A stretch of 64,000 nt of DNA from Viridothelium virens (GCA_010094025.1 ML991792.1:124001-188000), one strand, 5' to 3'. Positions 10,327 to 20,810 are shown, counted from the first letter of the stretch. A program made the numbers and translations. The notes: generated from the letters alone by a model not told the origin.

Positions 10327-12353
10327 TGTGGTTGGGGTGATGGTAGTCGACTGTGGTGAGTGGTCTAATGTAATACGAGACGTATTGATTGATGATGGTT
10401 GAAGATTGGAAAGACTTGGATTGAGCAGAAAGAAATAGATCAGATGTTGTTGGTAGAGCCTGTCAATGGGGGAGTAGCGCTGTTAAATAAGTTTGATAGC
10501 AGTGGTGAAGATATTTAAAGCTTGTCTGAGAGAGGAAGATTTATAGCAAACAATGACGGGCCGGGGGCAGTGCTCTTTATACACTGGGGATGGTCATGAA
10601 AGCGGCCAAAGTAGGAGAGATAGATACCTAGATCTGCCTAACGGTATGACTGATTTCTGAGGCGGAGCTGTCGAGTCTGCCTCGGGGCCCACCTAGAAAA
10701 GGGCCCATAAGAGGCCGCTTGCCCTCAATCGCAGGCAGAAATGCAACTAGAGACTCGGGAGTGTTATTGAGGCAAAAGACTCATCGACAAACCTGAGACT
10801 TTTAAGCTGCTGCTTGGTGGACATGGTAGCGTCAGTTGGATCCGTTGTGCGTGTGGATCGAGAGTGTCAGGATGGCACTGATGGGGGGATAGCTACGCTA
10901 TCGTCGCAAGCACCAATCACCAACGCCGCCAGTACTGTCAGGCACGCCTACGACACCAATGAGTGTGCCTAGCGGGGTGTCGAGCAGGTCAAACTTGCGC
11001 GGCGCTGAGGCAGGTACGGAATTGGGGGCCAGAGAGAGATCCGGAATCAGGACAGGGCCTGAACGTTGGCGCTAACAACCTCATTCTCCACCACACAGCC
11101 TGAGTGAGCGTATGGCACAGATGGCCGGCGGGAGTGACAGGGCAGACTGAGCGCGGCAGTGCGCTGCTGAGGCTTGGTGGCTTTCTTCGTGAGAGAGCAA
11201 GAATTCGCTAAGCTGGCTTTGCGTCCTTTCCAGCTTGAGTTGAGGTCAAGGCACCGACGCGGCTAGCGTCTCCTGCGTGAGGCTCCTAACGCGGCTGCCT
11301 GGAAAGTCAGGACTCATGCGTCCCGTCGACTCATCGCAGCATGTGACGCATTCGCGGCCAGGGGCCGTCTGGATCGCAAATCCAAAATTACTCAACCTAC
11401 AATAATAGTCATTCAACAACGTCGCCATCTTGACGCGTCGATAAGGTAAAACAGATATAGATCGCCGAGCGCGGGGCGGGCATGGACCAAGCAGCCAAGT
11501 CCAATTCTGTTTCCACCTAGTTCACCTAATTAGTCCGTCTCCCAAGAATAGCCCCCAGACCGGTCAATCGTCAGCGACATGCGCGACACCTGTTGGCAGA
11601 AATAACCTGAACAACCACGAGATTCTTTCGCAACACGGCTACACTTCTAGACCCTTGCATTCGCATTCGGCATGACGTCTTTTGCAAGAATTTCAATTCT
11701 TGTGGCTGCACCATTGCGCAGCAGAAAAGGCATCTATGAGGGAAGCCTCGTGGCACCCTGTATCGGCGCTGCACTATCGCCAAGAGCGACCCCTTGGAAC
11801 CAGAATCACTAGCATGAACGCCTTCGTACATTTTCCAGAACATCCAGCCTGGGATATTAGTGGACGCACCGTGGTGCACTGGCCCATGTTCCCCGAAGCG
11901 CCCAGCACAGGGCACGAGCTGTGCGGCTGTAAAATGGGGGCGTTTCATGTCGGTGCTGCGGCTGCGTATGAAACGATTATTCAGCCGATGGTGCAACCCG
12001 CAAACAGTTACTAAGGGAGCACGACATGGAGAGCTGGATGCATCGGCTTTGCCACTCCATCACCCTATTGCCCCATCGCCATTTCTGTGCCAATTGGAGG
12101 CGACCGTTGAAATCGGACGGCGGACGGGAGCGACGGCCGGGAGCTCCTTGGTCTCCACAAAAGCCCTCCTTGGTACCCCCTATAAGCCCTCCATCTTTGG
12201 ACGAGCACGTTGTTTGGATGCATTAGGCAGGCCTGAACTTCACGGCGGCTAGATGACGCAAGCAGCATACATGTAAAGGCAATCAATACAGAGAGGTTTA
12301 ATTTTTTTTGGTCTTTTCGGGTTCACGTTGCGAAACAGCCATCAAATCACATC
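10327..12353. other. Intergenic gap, nothing recognised
   Basis: Two kilobases without a supportable gene. Frames of up to 141 codons around 11570-12290 overlap on both strands, which marks them as chance frames in GC-rich DNA. A small perfect hairpin (GATAGC-TAC-GCTATC) lies near 10889-10903. Confidence 0.5.
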
Positions 12354-14138
12354 TCAAATGTGTTCCCCATATCGGCCATGCTGTAACTCACGCACAGCAG
12401 CTCGTTTGATGCCCATCTCAGCCCTTTCCGCTGCAACCTGCTGCTTGGTAATCCTCTCTTTTTCCGAGTCCATCTCCTCCCGGAGAATCTTGATTTGCTT
12501 CTGGATCTCCCGCCACAGCACCAAGTCGTCCAGGTTCTTATCATCGCCCTTCTCCGAAACAGTGATTACCGAAAAATCGACAAGATCATCCTCGGTCGTG
12601 GACGAATCTGAAGTGGTTGGTGGTGCCTCCGGCCCTCGCTGCTGCTGGAGCTCTGACCCTTCTGCATCTTGTACGAGCTGCTGCTGCAGGGCGGCCTCCG
12701 TTTCATCTCCACCATGCTGCTGTAGGCTGCACTGCGTTGCGGCTTCTTGATGCCGCTTTGCATCTTCTCCATACTGCCGAGGGCCTGGGTGCCACGCGTC
12801 TTCCCCAAGTTGCTGCATGTCTGACTTCTCTGCGTCTTCCTCATCCTCCCTGGCTGCTATCGCCAACAAGGCAGCGACGAAAGCCTCTTGCATATATGCG
12901 AAGGAAAATTTGTCAGTGATCCTCGCAATTGCCGTGCAGAGCTTGTCCGGAAATTCCACCTCCGGGTTATCAGCTAGTTTGCCTTGCCAGTAGTGACAGT
13001 ACTGAATTCGCTGATCCATGTTTGGCTCAGGAAAGTAGATTTTGCGATCGAAACGACTGGGTCTCTTCGCAATGCCAGGATCAAGTTGGTCCAAATGGTT
13101 TGTACTACCGATCATGTAGATACCGTCATTTGAGTTCAGTCCGTCGACCTCGTTCAGGAAGTAACTCCGCACGTCATCCGACACAATGCTGTCCAAATCC
13201 TCGAAGACCAAGTAGCACGGCGCTGTCTGTCTTGCCTTCGTAAAGATCTGAGACAACGACCACTGCGGACCACTAAAGCTCGCCAGCGTCCGCACATAGA
13301 GCGTCGGCACAGGATCCTCTCTCTCAAACAACGAATGCATCGTCGCCTTAATCGAGATCGTCTTCCCGTTCCCCGGCGGCCCATGAAAGATGACCCCCCT
13401 CTTCCACGGCACCTTCAGCCGCTCATACGTGCCCCTCGAATCAAAGAACTTATCCACATCGCCAATAATCGCCTTCTTCTTCCCCTCGTCAAGGATGACG
13501 TCCTCCCACTCCGCCTTCTGCACGCTCTGCCACAGCTCCCCACTCTTCTGCCACCACCCCTGATCAAACACCCAAATCTGCTGATGCAGCTCGACCCCCC
13601 ACCTCGACGCCGCCGTCACCAGCTCATCAGCCGCCATCGGCGTCGCCGACAGAATCCCATGCCACACCATCAGTATCAACCCGTCCTCCTGGCCCGTCGC
13701 CACATACACAATGTGCTCCTGGCCCCGGAACTCGTAGAGATACTTCTCGAAGCGCACCACATCCACCAGCGCGCCGCCCGCCCCGCCGTCCAGCCGTCGC
13801 GCAGCTGGAAACCACATCCGCCATTTCACGCTGCCACCACCACCTCCTTCTCCTCCTCGCGCCGCCCCAGAAGAGGAAGAGGAAGAGGACGCGGGAAGCG
13901 ACGAAGACGACTCGTCGACAGGCGTGCAGCGGGCGTGCCCGGCGCCCGCGAAGGCGAGCAGGTCGCACGTCCCACGTGGGGTGAGCGTCAGGTGCAGCTC
14001 CGGGTACTGGGCGCGGAGGGCGTCGGCGAGGACGGTGTCGGTGGAGCAGCGGAGGCCGCGCGAGTGCTCGAGGTATTCGGTTGAGGCGGCGTCGCGGGCG
14101 GGGCGGAAGGCGAGGTGGACGTTTTTCGTGCCGGTCAT
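12354..14138 (-). CDS. BCS1-like AAA ATPase with C-terminal coiled coil
   Basis: Single exon, 594 residues. Residues 1-200 are a fungal-type N-terminal region with a Ser/Gly-rich linker (about 78-103) and no transmembrane segment, unlike true mitochondrial Bcs1. The AAA module follows: Walker A GPPGNGKT at 253-260, Walker B LVFEDLD at 310-316, and a second region of homology around GSTNHLDQLDPGIAKRPSRFD with its arginines. After the ATPase lid comes a Gln-rich stretch (about 445-515) made of degenerate repeats around LQQxGxDA, then an acidic linker and a charged helix likely to form a coiled coil (KQIKILREEMDSEKERITKQ). It is a protein-remodelling ATPase of unknown client, probably cytosolic. 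Codon third positions are strongly C/G. Confidence 0.85.
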   Translation of the reverse strand: MTGTKNVHLAFRPARDAASTEYLEHSRGLRCSTDTVLADALRAQYPELHLTLTPRGTCDLLAFAGAGHARCTPVDESSSSLPASSSSSSSGAARGGEGGGGGSVKWRMWFPAARRLDGGAGGALVDVVRFEKYLYEFRGQEHIVYVATGQEDGLILMVWHGILSATPMAADELVTAASRWGVELHQQIWVFDQGWWQKSGELWQSVQKAEWEDVILDEGKKKAIIGDVDKFFDSRGTYERLKVPWKRGVIFHGPPGNGKTISIKATMHSLFEREDPVPTLYVRTLASFSGPQWSLSQIFTKARQTAPCYLVFEDLDSIVSDDVRSYFLNEVDGLNSNDGIYMIGSTNHLDQLDPGIAKRPSRFDRKIYFPEPNMDQRIQYCHYWQGKLADNPEVEFPDKLCTAIARITDKFSFAYMQEAFVAALLAIAAREDEEDAEKSDMQQLGEDAWHPGPRQYGEDAKRHQEAATQCSLQQHGGDETEAALQQQLVQDAEGSELQQQRGPEAPPTTSDSSTTEDDLVDFSVITVSEKGDDKNLDDLVLWREIQKQIKILREEMDSEKERITKQQVAAERAEMGIKRAAVRELQHGRYGEHI

Positions 14139-14180
14139 GGTTACTTAGAGTTAGGGGGTTCGGGATGTGGAGATCGTGGT

Positions 14181-14280
14181 TCGGATGGGATCGGATGGGA
14201 TCGGATGGAAGGTGAGAGGTTGGGTGGGTTGAGATGGATTGAGATGGAGCAGGCGGGTGTTGGCGGGTGTTGGCGGGGTT
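14181..14280. repeat. Three successive 10-bp tandem repeats
   Basis: Upstream of the AAA ATPase start codon lie three different decamer arrays: TCGGATGGGA three times (14181-14210, last copy changed by one base), GAGATGGATT twice (14231-14250) and GGCGGGTGTT nearly three times (14252-14280). On the transcribed strand these read as C/T-rich leader or promoter sequence. The shared 10-bp period in unrelated units suggests slippage or helical-phase constraint. Confidence 0.8.
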
Positions 14281-14717
14281 AGATGGAGTGAGAAGGCGTG
14301 GTGGTTGATGGCTTCATGAGAGAGGTGTATTGGTTTCCGGTCGGAGGTGGTAGGCAGAAGTCGAAGCTTCTGCTTCAGCCTTGTCCGTCATGAGCGAAGG
14401 AGCTGCTCCGCCATGATTGGAGGGGAAGCTTTGATCGCGGGGGATGGATAGGGCTGTCGAAAACAACAACCATTTCGAAATGACTCATGATTGGGACTCG
14501 GAGATTTTGCGCACACAAGATGCTTTGTGGAGCAATGAAGATGACAGGCGCGCAGTCTTAGCGATAGGGTTGATCAAGAGAGATGTGGGCGAAGAGGATC
14601 CAGCCACATAATGGAGATAGTAGCGGGTAATCTAGATAAAGCCTCTTACTGGATCTATCGAATACAAGTAACTTTCAGGTAACAAAACTTGTCAAATATG
14701 CACCAAATATAATGTCA

Positions 14718-14733
14718 ATATATATTTAAATTT
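14718..14733 (+). promoter_or_regulatory. TATA-like box upstream of tRNA-Val
   Basis: ATATATATTTAAATTT ends 26 bp before the first base of the tRNA cloverleaf. Upstream TATA elements at about this distance help TFIIIB placement at tRNA genes in several ascomycetes. The assignment rests on position and composition only. Confidence 0.45.
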
Positions 14734-14773
14734 GACTTGCAGCGTAATATTCTATGCTGCCGGAGTGATCTAG

Positions 14774-14826
14774 GTAATTTCGTCTCAAGTCGTCCATCAC
14801 GGTATACAAGCCTAACCCATTTGCAG
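14774..14826 (+). other. Spliceosomal-type intron-like insertion in the tRNA D loop
   Basis: This 53-nt segment starts GTAATT, ends CATTTGCAG and contains CTAAC (14812-14816, in AAGCCTAACCC), whose branch-site A lies about 11 nt before the final AG. Length and signals match the protein-gene introns of this window (47-75 nt). Removing it restores A14-G15-T-G18G19 of the D loop. Because AG precedes both junctions, the exact boundary can slide by up to two bases with the same product; the GT-AG placement is one of these. Alternatives are an ectopic intron cut by tRNA endonuclease, or an insertion that killed the gene. Confidence 0.65.
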
Positions 14827-14848
14827 TGGTTATGATACCTCGTTTACA

Positions 14849-14862
14849 CTGTCTACCCTTTA
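14849..14862 (+). other. Canonical 14-nt tRNA intron
   Basis: The insertion lies between A37 and C38 of the anticodon loop, the normal position of eukaryotic tRNA introns removed by the SEN endonuclease. Its removal closes the perfect 5-bp anticodon stem CCTCG/CGAGG over a 7-base loop. Confidence 0.65.
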
Positions 14863-14906
14863 CCGAGGTTGTCGCGCGTTCGATCCGCGCCTCCGGTAGA
14901 AGAACC

Positions 14907-14921
14907 TTTTCTTTTCTTTTT
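14907..14921 (+). terminator. Pol III terminator after tRNA-Val
   Basis: Three T-runs in succession (TTTT-C-TTTT-C-TTTTT) begin 9 nt after the discriminator base. Four or more T on the non-template strand is the normal stop signal of RNA polymerase III. Confidence 0.65.
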
Positions 14922-15871
14922 GCTCTGTCGTGTGGCTGCGGCGCAAGTGGATGAGTTTTCATTTTTGATATTCCATTGTTCGTTCGCACGGCGCCGGCTC
15001 TAACCCAGCGACAGACAGCGGTAAGATTCTGACGCGGGGCTCCAGCTGGCTAAGTCTCGTACCGCTGTTGCCGCCGTACGGTGTACAAAGGACGGCACGT
15101 GGAGCAGGGAACTTGAAAGAGGGACGCTGTCGGATTCATGTGGAATAGGGAACATCCATGGTCAAATCGAATTCAAAACATCGGGAAGTAGGGCGACAGA
15201 TTCTGCTCAACCCGAAACGCAAGGGTATCTACAGGAGTTGAGACGGAGCTTGTGTTACCTACTCAATCGAATATGCTTAACGCATGGTCGGTTGATTTCC
15301 AAATTCATGGGAGGTTGCAGGTTTGTAACTTAACGATCTGAGGACTCGGTTTTCTGGGGTTGCGAACTGGTAACTACTGGAGACAAGTGCGCTATTACGG
15401 TGCACATATCTAAGCGACAGCTTCCAAGATAACCTGCGCGCGTGATCGCAAAGCCAAGTCGATTACCGGGTGCTGTGCCACGCAATAGATGAAAATGTTT
15501 GGGCGTAGAAAGGCTCGAGCACGAAGGAGTGGATCTCCGTTAAAGATCTGAATTTAGCCGGAATGAATGCATGGTGCCGCTGCACGCCACCAAGAGCGGT
15601 GAACGCACGGATTCTGCTGACAATACATCCATCTCGGCAGGAAATTAAACATCAGTATTGGAAGTGAACGGACAATTGTAGGAAAGCTCCGAGAAGCTTG
15701 TCAAGGGTATGAAATGAATCTTCCTTCAATTGTTAGTAGAAGAGTAATTGGAGTAATGGAATGCCCATTGGCGACATGGAATGAGAACGGTGCCAAAAAC
15801 AAACACGTCGCGTCGCACAGAGCTTCGCAACCAACGCCAAGCAAACTCTAGAAGTAGTACCACCCTTTTTC
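14922..15871. other. Intergenic gap, nothing recognised
   Basis: There is no exon chain on either strand between the tRNA and the end of the acetate-transporter family gene. The part next to 15872 should be that gene's 3' untranslated region. Confidence 0.5.
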
Positions 15872-16931
15872 TTAAACTGCCTCCGCAGCGCGTGCAGCGC
15901 TGTTGTCAACCTTTCCGCGCCTCTCGCGACCCTTCTCAGACCAGGGAAAGTGAGCGACGGGAATCAAGAAAAAGCTGCAGAGGTGTCAGTGCTCATGTTC
16001 CACATGGGATGAAGCGCATGCAAGAGCGGGCCGCATACCTGTTACCCGTATCTGCAATACCAGCCAAGGCGTTGTACCACGCCAAGAATGCCGCCAGGAT
16101 ACCGAAAACACCACCAGCCTTGATACATCCCTCTCGTGGGGCACCATCCACACGATCGGCGTAGCCAATACCCAGCATCAGGAAGGCCATGTCCAAGGTA
16201 AAGAAGAGAAGGAAGAAGGCGACGGTAGATCGTAGCGTGCAGATCAGAAGAATGAAGGTAAAAATGAACCAGCCCTGTGGACATTGTCAGCATGGGATAC
16301 TCGCAGCTAGAATTTTCGTGACATACGAAAAGGAAGAGCGCTAGAGAGTCAAGGAACATTGTTTCTTTTCCGCCGTCTGCCGCCTCTAATTGGCTGAGGA
16401 TTTGGAAACCGCCTGGAGTAAAGATAATGCCGAAAGCAATCCAGAATCCTCCGTATGAAGAAAGGGCGGTAGCACCAAAAGTGTTACCAACAGCCATTTC
16501 CCTGCAAGTGATGTGAGCTGCATTCATGACTGATGTAAGTTCGACAAGTCCACCTACCACATGCCTGCGAGGAGCTGGACAAGACCTCCGTATCCAAAAG
16601 CAGCAGCAACAACAATGTTGGGTTCTGAGATTCCGCGCGTACCCATGTTAATGAGAGATAGAACGAAGGTAGTCAAGGCGAAAGCCGATAGACCAAGAGG
16701 CGCTGGATTGGCAATCTTGCGATCCGCAATGGGCTTGTATAGACCGGGTTGGAATTCACCACCGAAAGCTGGTAAACGGGCAGAGTCGTTGGTGTTGAGA
16801 TGAGCCAAGGGATTTCCGCCATAGTCATATGGTCTTCTCAGCCGGGCATCATTGGCGTGATCCTGCGTGTGAGTACCATCGCTCTCCTTGAAGGCGCCGG
16901 TAGTATCGTTGTGCTCTTGCGTAGTAGCCAT
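15872..16931 (-). CDS. GPR1/FUN34/YaaH (Ato/AcpA-type) acetate transporter
   Basis: Four exons: 16931-16558, 16501-16327, 16274-16039 and 15974-15872, 295 residues; introns of 56, 52 and 64 nt all have GT-AG ends. The family signature NPAPLGL lies at residues 75-81, directly before the first of six hydrophobic helices. Other landmarks are MWEMAVGNTFGATAL across splice 1, GWFIFTFILLICTLRSTVAF after splice 2, and the ending SFFLIPVAHFPWSEKGRERR created by the last splice. Family members (yeast Ady2/Ato2, Aspergillus AcpA) carry acetate and, in some cases, are linked to ammonium export at the plasma membrane. The hydrophilic 70-residue N-terminus is normal for fungal members. Induction on acetate is usual in the family, but no FacB site was searched for systematically. 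Confidence 0.92.
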
Positions 16932-19503
16932 TTCGCAGAAATGTAGAAAACTTGGAGAAAACTAGGAGAAACTACAAGCAGGACGCGCCTTGTCAGAGAG
17001 GCTTTGGTATGACTTAAAAATGAAAGGCAAGGGGTCTGTGTTCCCGAAGAACCTGGAGAAGCGCGGAGGACTGCGACGGACACAGCAGGGTGGGACGACC
17101 CCAAGCTATATAGCTATAATACTCCGCGTGCCCACCATGTCCGCATATGCGAGTCTGCGAGCTGTACCGTGCTGGTGATTGGCGAGCGCCATGGGGAAGC
17201 AATTAGTGTAGTCTTAGCAATGTGGATGCTTATGCTCTCCCTTTTCCGAGCATGATCTCGAACGATTTCTGTCCAATCCCAAGCTAAGGAGGAGCCGTCC
17301 CTGCATCATTCCCTGGGCGCCCATCAAGGGCTCCCATTCATCCGGTGACGCAGTGGAAAAGGATTTTGGACGCGGCAGATGGGTGAGCACTTGAGCTTTG
17401 GTCTTTGAGCCGAATCCGGATACAAGTTGCTGGTCTGTTCGCGAGGCCCTACACCTCTTAGACCTGGGTAGCTAAGACCGATAAGGGCATGGCCTATTGG
17501 CGCCATCCTCACTGCGGAGAACTGCCCTAACGACTGAGACGTGCATACACCGTCTGGGGACCCGTTCGATCGCCGCTAGGACTTGGTGCGGTCACCGAGG
17601 CAGCAAGCTCTGCGACTTGCAATGAACTGCCGTTGGCGAGACCTGAGAGGAACGTGCACAAGCGCTGGCGACGGGTAGAAACTTCACACCGTGAGGAAGG
17701 GCATCACCAAAAGACCAACGTGCTCATGCCACGCCAACAACGCTGCTGAACGAGATACCGCATGAGAGACGGCTCAATGATTATTGATGGTGTTCAGGTA
17801 ACGATGTCGGATGGCGCCTATTGCTGACGGCTAATTACGACATCCAACGGATGGGAGGACACTAACTCAATCTGATCAACATCAGAATTGGTTTCCATTC
17901 GTGCATTCAATTCCATATCTTGTCCACCACTCGACCTATAAGGTAGGTCTAGCGGCCGAGTGACTCGAACACATCAATCCGTCGTCTTGTCCTCCGTCCG
18001 ACAGATCCGTTTTCAAACAACCCTAAACACTTGACCATTGTCTACGATATCAGCATCGTTTCATGGACAAAACATTTATCTGTGAGTACGTAGTTTTCAG
18101 GGCCAGTCTCATCAATCTCCGATAGACGGCCACATCCCTGACAGGAAGCCTGCTTTTCGGAAAGACGTGCCAATGACATTTCGGCAACAAGGTGTTTCAG
18201 GAGAATTGTCCCACTTTAATTTCACTCCACTTGCAGACTCACGGAGTTTCCCATCCAAATACAGAGATAGTACAAAAGTACTCGATAGTGAGCTGGCAGA
18301 TCTTTCCAAGCAAATTTATCGTTTTCTGTTTCGTCTCTTCCCAATTCGTGTGGCGTTATCATGAAACCAACGGTTTTCTCCGCACGGCGTCACCCTTTCA
18401 TACTTTACCGAACACCTTAAAACTTCCTGGACAAGGGCATCATACTCCATTCAGGAGCCGAACCCATGCTAAACTTCGATATTGACAAGGTGTATCCGGT
18501 GGTCCACGCAGGATATCATTTGGAGACCTCAGAGAAGATCTGTGCAAGAAGAACGGGACCAATCATTTCTTAAAGCGTCGTTGCAGTTCATTCTATCGAG
18601 AAAATGCTCTCAAAACCCCGTTTCTTCAGGACAACGAAACTTAGCTGCGCCTTTGCTGAGCCTTCGCTGAATTCCGACCTGAACCCCTCTGGGAGCGCTG
18701 TATGATCTAGAACGGCCTCTGGTCAAGGCTTGCGAAGAAACATGTATTATCAACTGTAATCTGAAGCTGATTGAGTCTCAAAGACACTGACTTCCGAATT
18801 AATTGTACGAAGGCGAAGATGCTGGCTGAATGAGGCATAAGGTGCTAATGGATTCCCCGCTGATGCTCGCATGCTACTGCTTCCGACTTAGTAAGCGTCC
18901 ATACAAATGAGGCACATGTCTGCTTAATTTGGATATTCTCGAGCATCCCAATCTATCCAAAACAGCTTAATTACTCCTCAATGGGTGGATCCTGGGGTAC
19001 CGGGGTGGTTAAGCGAGGTGGAGTAGATCGAACATACGCTACGAGCTCAATAACCTGGAACAAGAATCTAGTCCAGACTGCCCTTCCCTCACATTCTGAA
19101 TAGCAGTATCACTCCTCTCGAGTCACATGAGAGAAGGGCGATGTGTCCCAGCCCTCCATCATCTGAACCAGTTTGTGTATTCAAATCGGGGTAGACTTCC
19201 CAATGGTTGAAAAAGGATTGAAGAGGTATTTGTCAATCTGGGAGATGGGTTGGTCTTCCCCCGGGATCTATGAATTGTACAAGATAGATCATCGAGATGC
19301 TTTCTTTGCTTCTCTGGTAGAATCGGTTAAGCTTCTAGACTATTGAGCGAAGCGTGGGGCACACCTCCCGTCATCCCGCACCGCAATCCGGACCCGGACT
19401 CTAGCTCCGACGTCACCAACGGCTGCCATCCACAGTAATCCGTGCTTGATATAATTCGCCATCTTGAATCTTGCCGTACTTTTTACTGGATCTTATCATT
19501 CCA
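16932..19503. other. Largest gene-free stretch of the window
   Basis: In 2.6 kb I find no convincing gene. A 65-codon frame at 18167-18364 has ordinary composition, but attempts to link it to the upstream ATG at 18063 hit stops at every plausible splice. No terminal repeats, transposase motifs or RNA genes were seen. The region could hide a non-coding RNA or old, eroded sequence. Confidence 0.5.
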
Positions 19504-20768
19504 ATGTCCATCCGGGAAGCTAGCCATGCTGGGTCCTGGTATACTTCCAGCAAACAGCAGCTTTCCACTCAGCTAGACGGATGGCTTGCTCAAGTACCCT
19601 CCAGCACAAAGCCTATCGGACCTCAATCCTCCAGCAGTAATGCTGTAGAGCTACCGTCGCCGGGATGTAGAGCTATCATTGCACCGTGAGCCTCGCTTGA
19701 GCGCTGATCGCGAAATGGAGTTGCTCACGGTGCTGCTCTAGTCATGCTGGATACTCCTATTCAGGGCCTGCAGCAGCATGGGCATACAAGGCATTAGACC
19801 TTTCAAAGGCGTGCGTTCTCACAATGCTTCCAACCTCAAGCATCCATTTCTCTAATACAAACTAGAAAGCGGGTGTTCCTGCTTGGACCCTCACACCACT
19901 TCTACCTCACCCGCTGCGCCCTCTCCCAATGCGAGGAATACGAAACCTCCCTTGGCAACCTCCGCCTCGACAAAGATACCATCTCCGCGCTCCACCAAAC
20001 CGGCAAATTCGACAAGATGTCGCTCAGCGTCGACGAGGACGAGCACAGTCTCGAAATGCACCTCCCCTATATCTACAAGCTCCTCTCTAAGTCCGCATCT
20101 CCTTCCTAAATCCCACCCCCACTTGACCCCTCCTACCCATCTTCCATACAACAAATACGCCAAAAAATCTAACCCGTCCCCACAGCGCCTTCCCCACCCC
20201 CTCCGCCTTCCCCCCCCTCATCCCCATCCTCATCGGCAACACCTCCCCCAGCAGCGAAACGACCTACGGCCGCCTCCTCGCTCCCTACCTCGCCGACACC
20301 AGCAGCATCTTCATCATCTCCTCCGACTTCGCACACTGGGGCTCGCGCTTTCGCTACACCTACTACGAGCCCGGCGCCGCCTTCCCCAACACGCCACCCG
20401 TATCGCTGCGCTCGTCGAATCGGTCGGCGCCGAAAGAGCGGCCGATCCATGAGAGCATCAAGGAGGTGGATTTTCGCTGTATGGGCGCCGTGGAAAGGGG
20501 CGCGAAGGAAGGGTTTTGGGAGGTATTGGAGAGTACTGGGAATACGGTGTGTGGACGCCATCCGATTGGGGTGTTTTTGGCGGCGGTGGAGGCAGTGGAG
20601 GCGGGGAGGGGGGGTGGGGAGGGGGGAAAGGAAGGGGGAGAGGGGGAGGCGGAGGCGGAGGCGGAGTGGAAGGGGAGGATGCGGTTTGTGAGGTATGAGA
20701 GGAGTGGGGAGGTGATGAATGTAAAGGAGAGTAGTGTTAGCTATGCGTCTGCGTTTGCGGTGTTTTGA
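19504..20768 (+). CDS. MHO1: MEMO-family protein (Mho1 type)
   Basis: Four exons: 19504-19685, 19742-19810, 19866-20090 and 20186-20768, 352 residues. The ATG at 19504 was chosen because MEMO proteins begin M-S-x-R-x-A-x-HAGSWY; an in-frame ATG at 19471 would add 11 residues. Conserved blocks follow in order: [57 protein letters not shown]-like [19 protein letters not shown], and [12 protein letters not shown]. The histidines of HAG and of HSLEMHLP and the Cys of CGRHP correspond to the metal-site residues of MEMO1, linked to oxidation of copper or iron and to cell motility in animals. A Gly/Glu-rich insert sits before the last strand. Intron 3 (95 nt) has a weaker GTCCGC donor. Confidence 0.92.
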
Positions 20769-20810
20769 TCTCAGGTCGGATCTTGAGTTAAATTTGGATT
20801 TTGGAGGAAA

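Larger units (their letters stand above)
14759..14898 (+). tRNA. tRNA-Val (anticodon UAC) interrupted by two insertions
   Basis: The exonic parts are 14759-14773, 14827-14848 and 14863-14898, together 73 nt. Acceptor GCCGGAG pairs with CTCCGGT (one G-U at the end) and A73 follows. D arm: T8, G9, ATC...GAT stem, A14, G15, G18G19, A21. The anticodon stem CCTCG/CGAGG is perfect; the loop is TT-TAC-A-C, so the anticodon is UAC. Variable loop TTGTC supplies C48 to pair with G15. The T arm GCGCG-TTCGATC-CGCGC is perfect and doubles as box B. The 14-nt insertion after position 37 is a canonical tRNA intron. The 53-nt D-loop insertion is described separately; it interrupts box A. T-runs for Pol III stop start 9 nt after the gene. 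A decayed gene is possible, but the intact pairing argues against it. Confidence 0.78.

Noticed and set aside
11571-12290. Overlapping frames of 110-141 codons on both strands
   Set aside because: They shadow each other in GC-rich DNA, with no motif and no introns.
13335-14084. A 249-codon plus-strand frame rich in Arg, His and Pro
   Set aside because: It is the exact antisense of the AAA ATPase coding sequence and owes its length to the C/G-biased third positions.
14726-14989. An 87-codon minus-strand frame across the tRNA locus
   Set aside because: The frame is the antisense of the tRNA-Val gene (its EARIERATT-like words are a usual result of translating a tRNA T arm backwards).
18063-18364. 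A possible two-exon small gene starting at the ATG near 18063
   Set aside because: Every plausible GT-AG join between the ATG segment and the 65-codon frame produced a stop codon.
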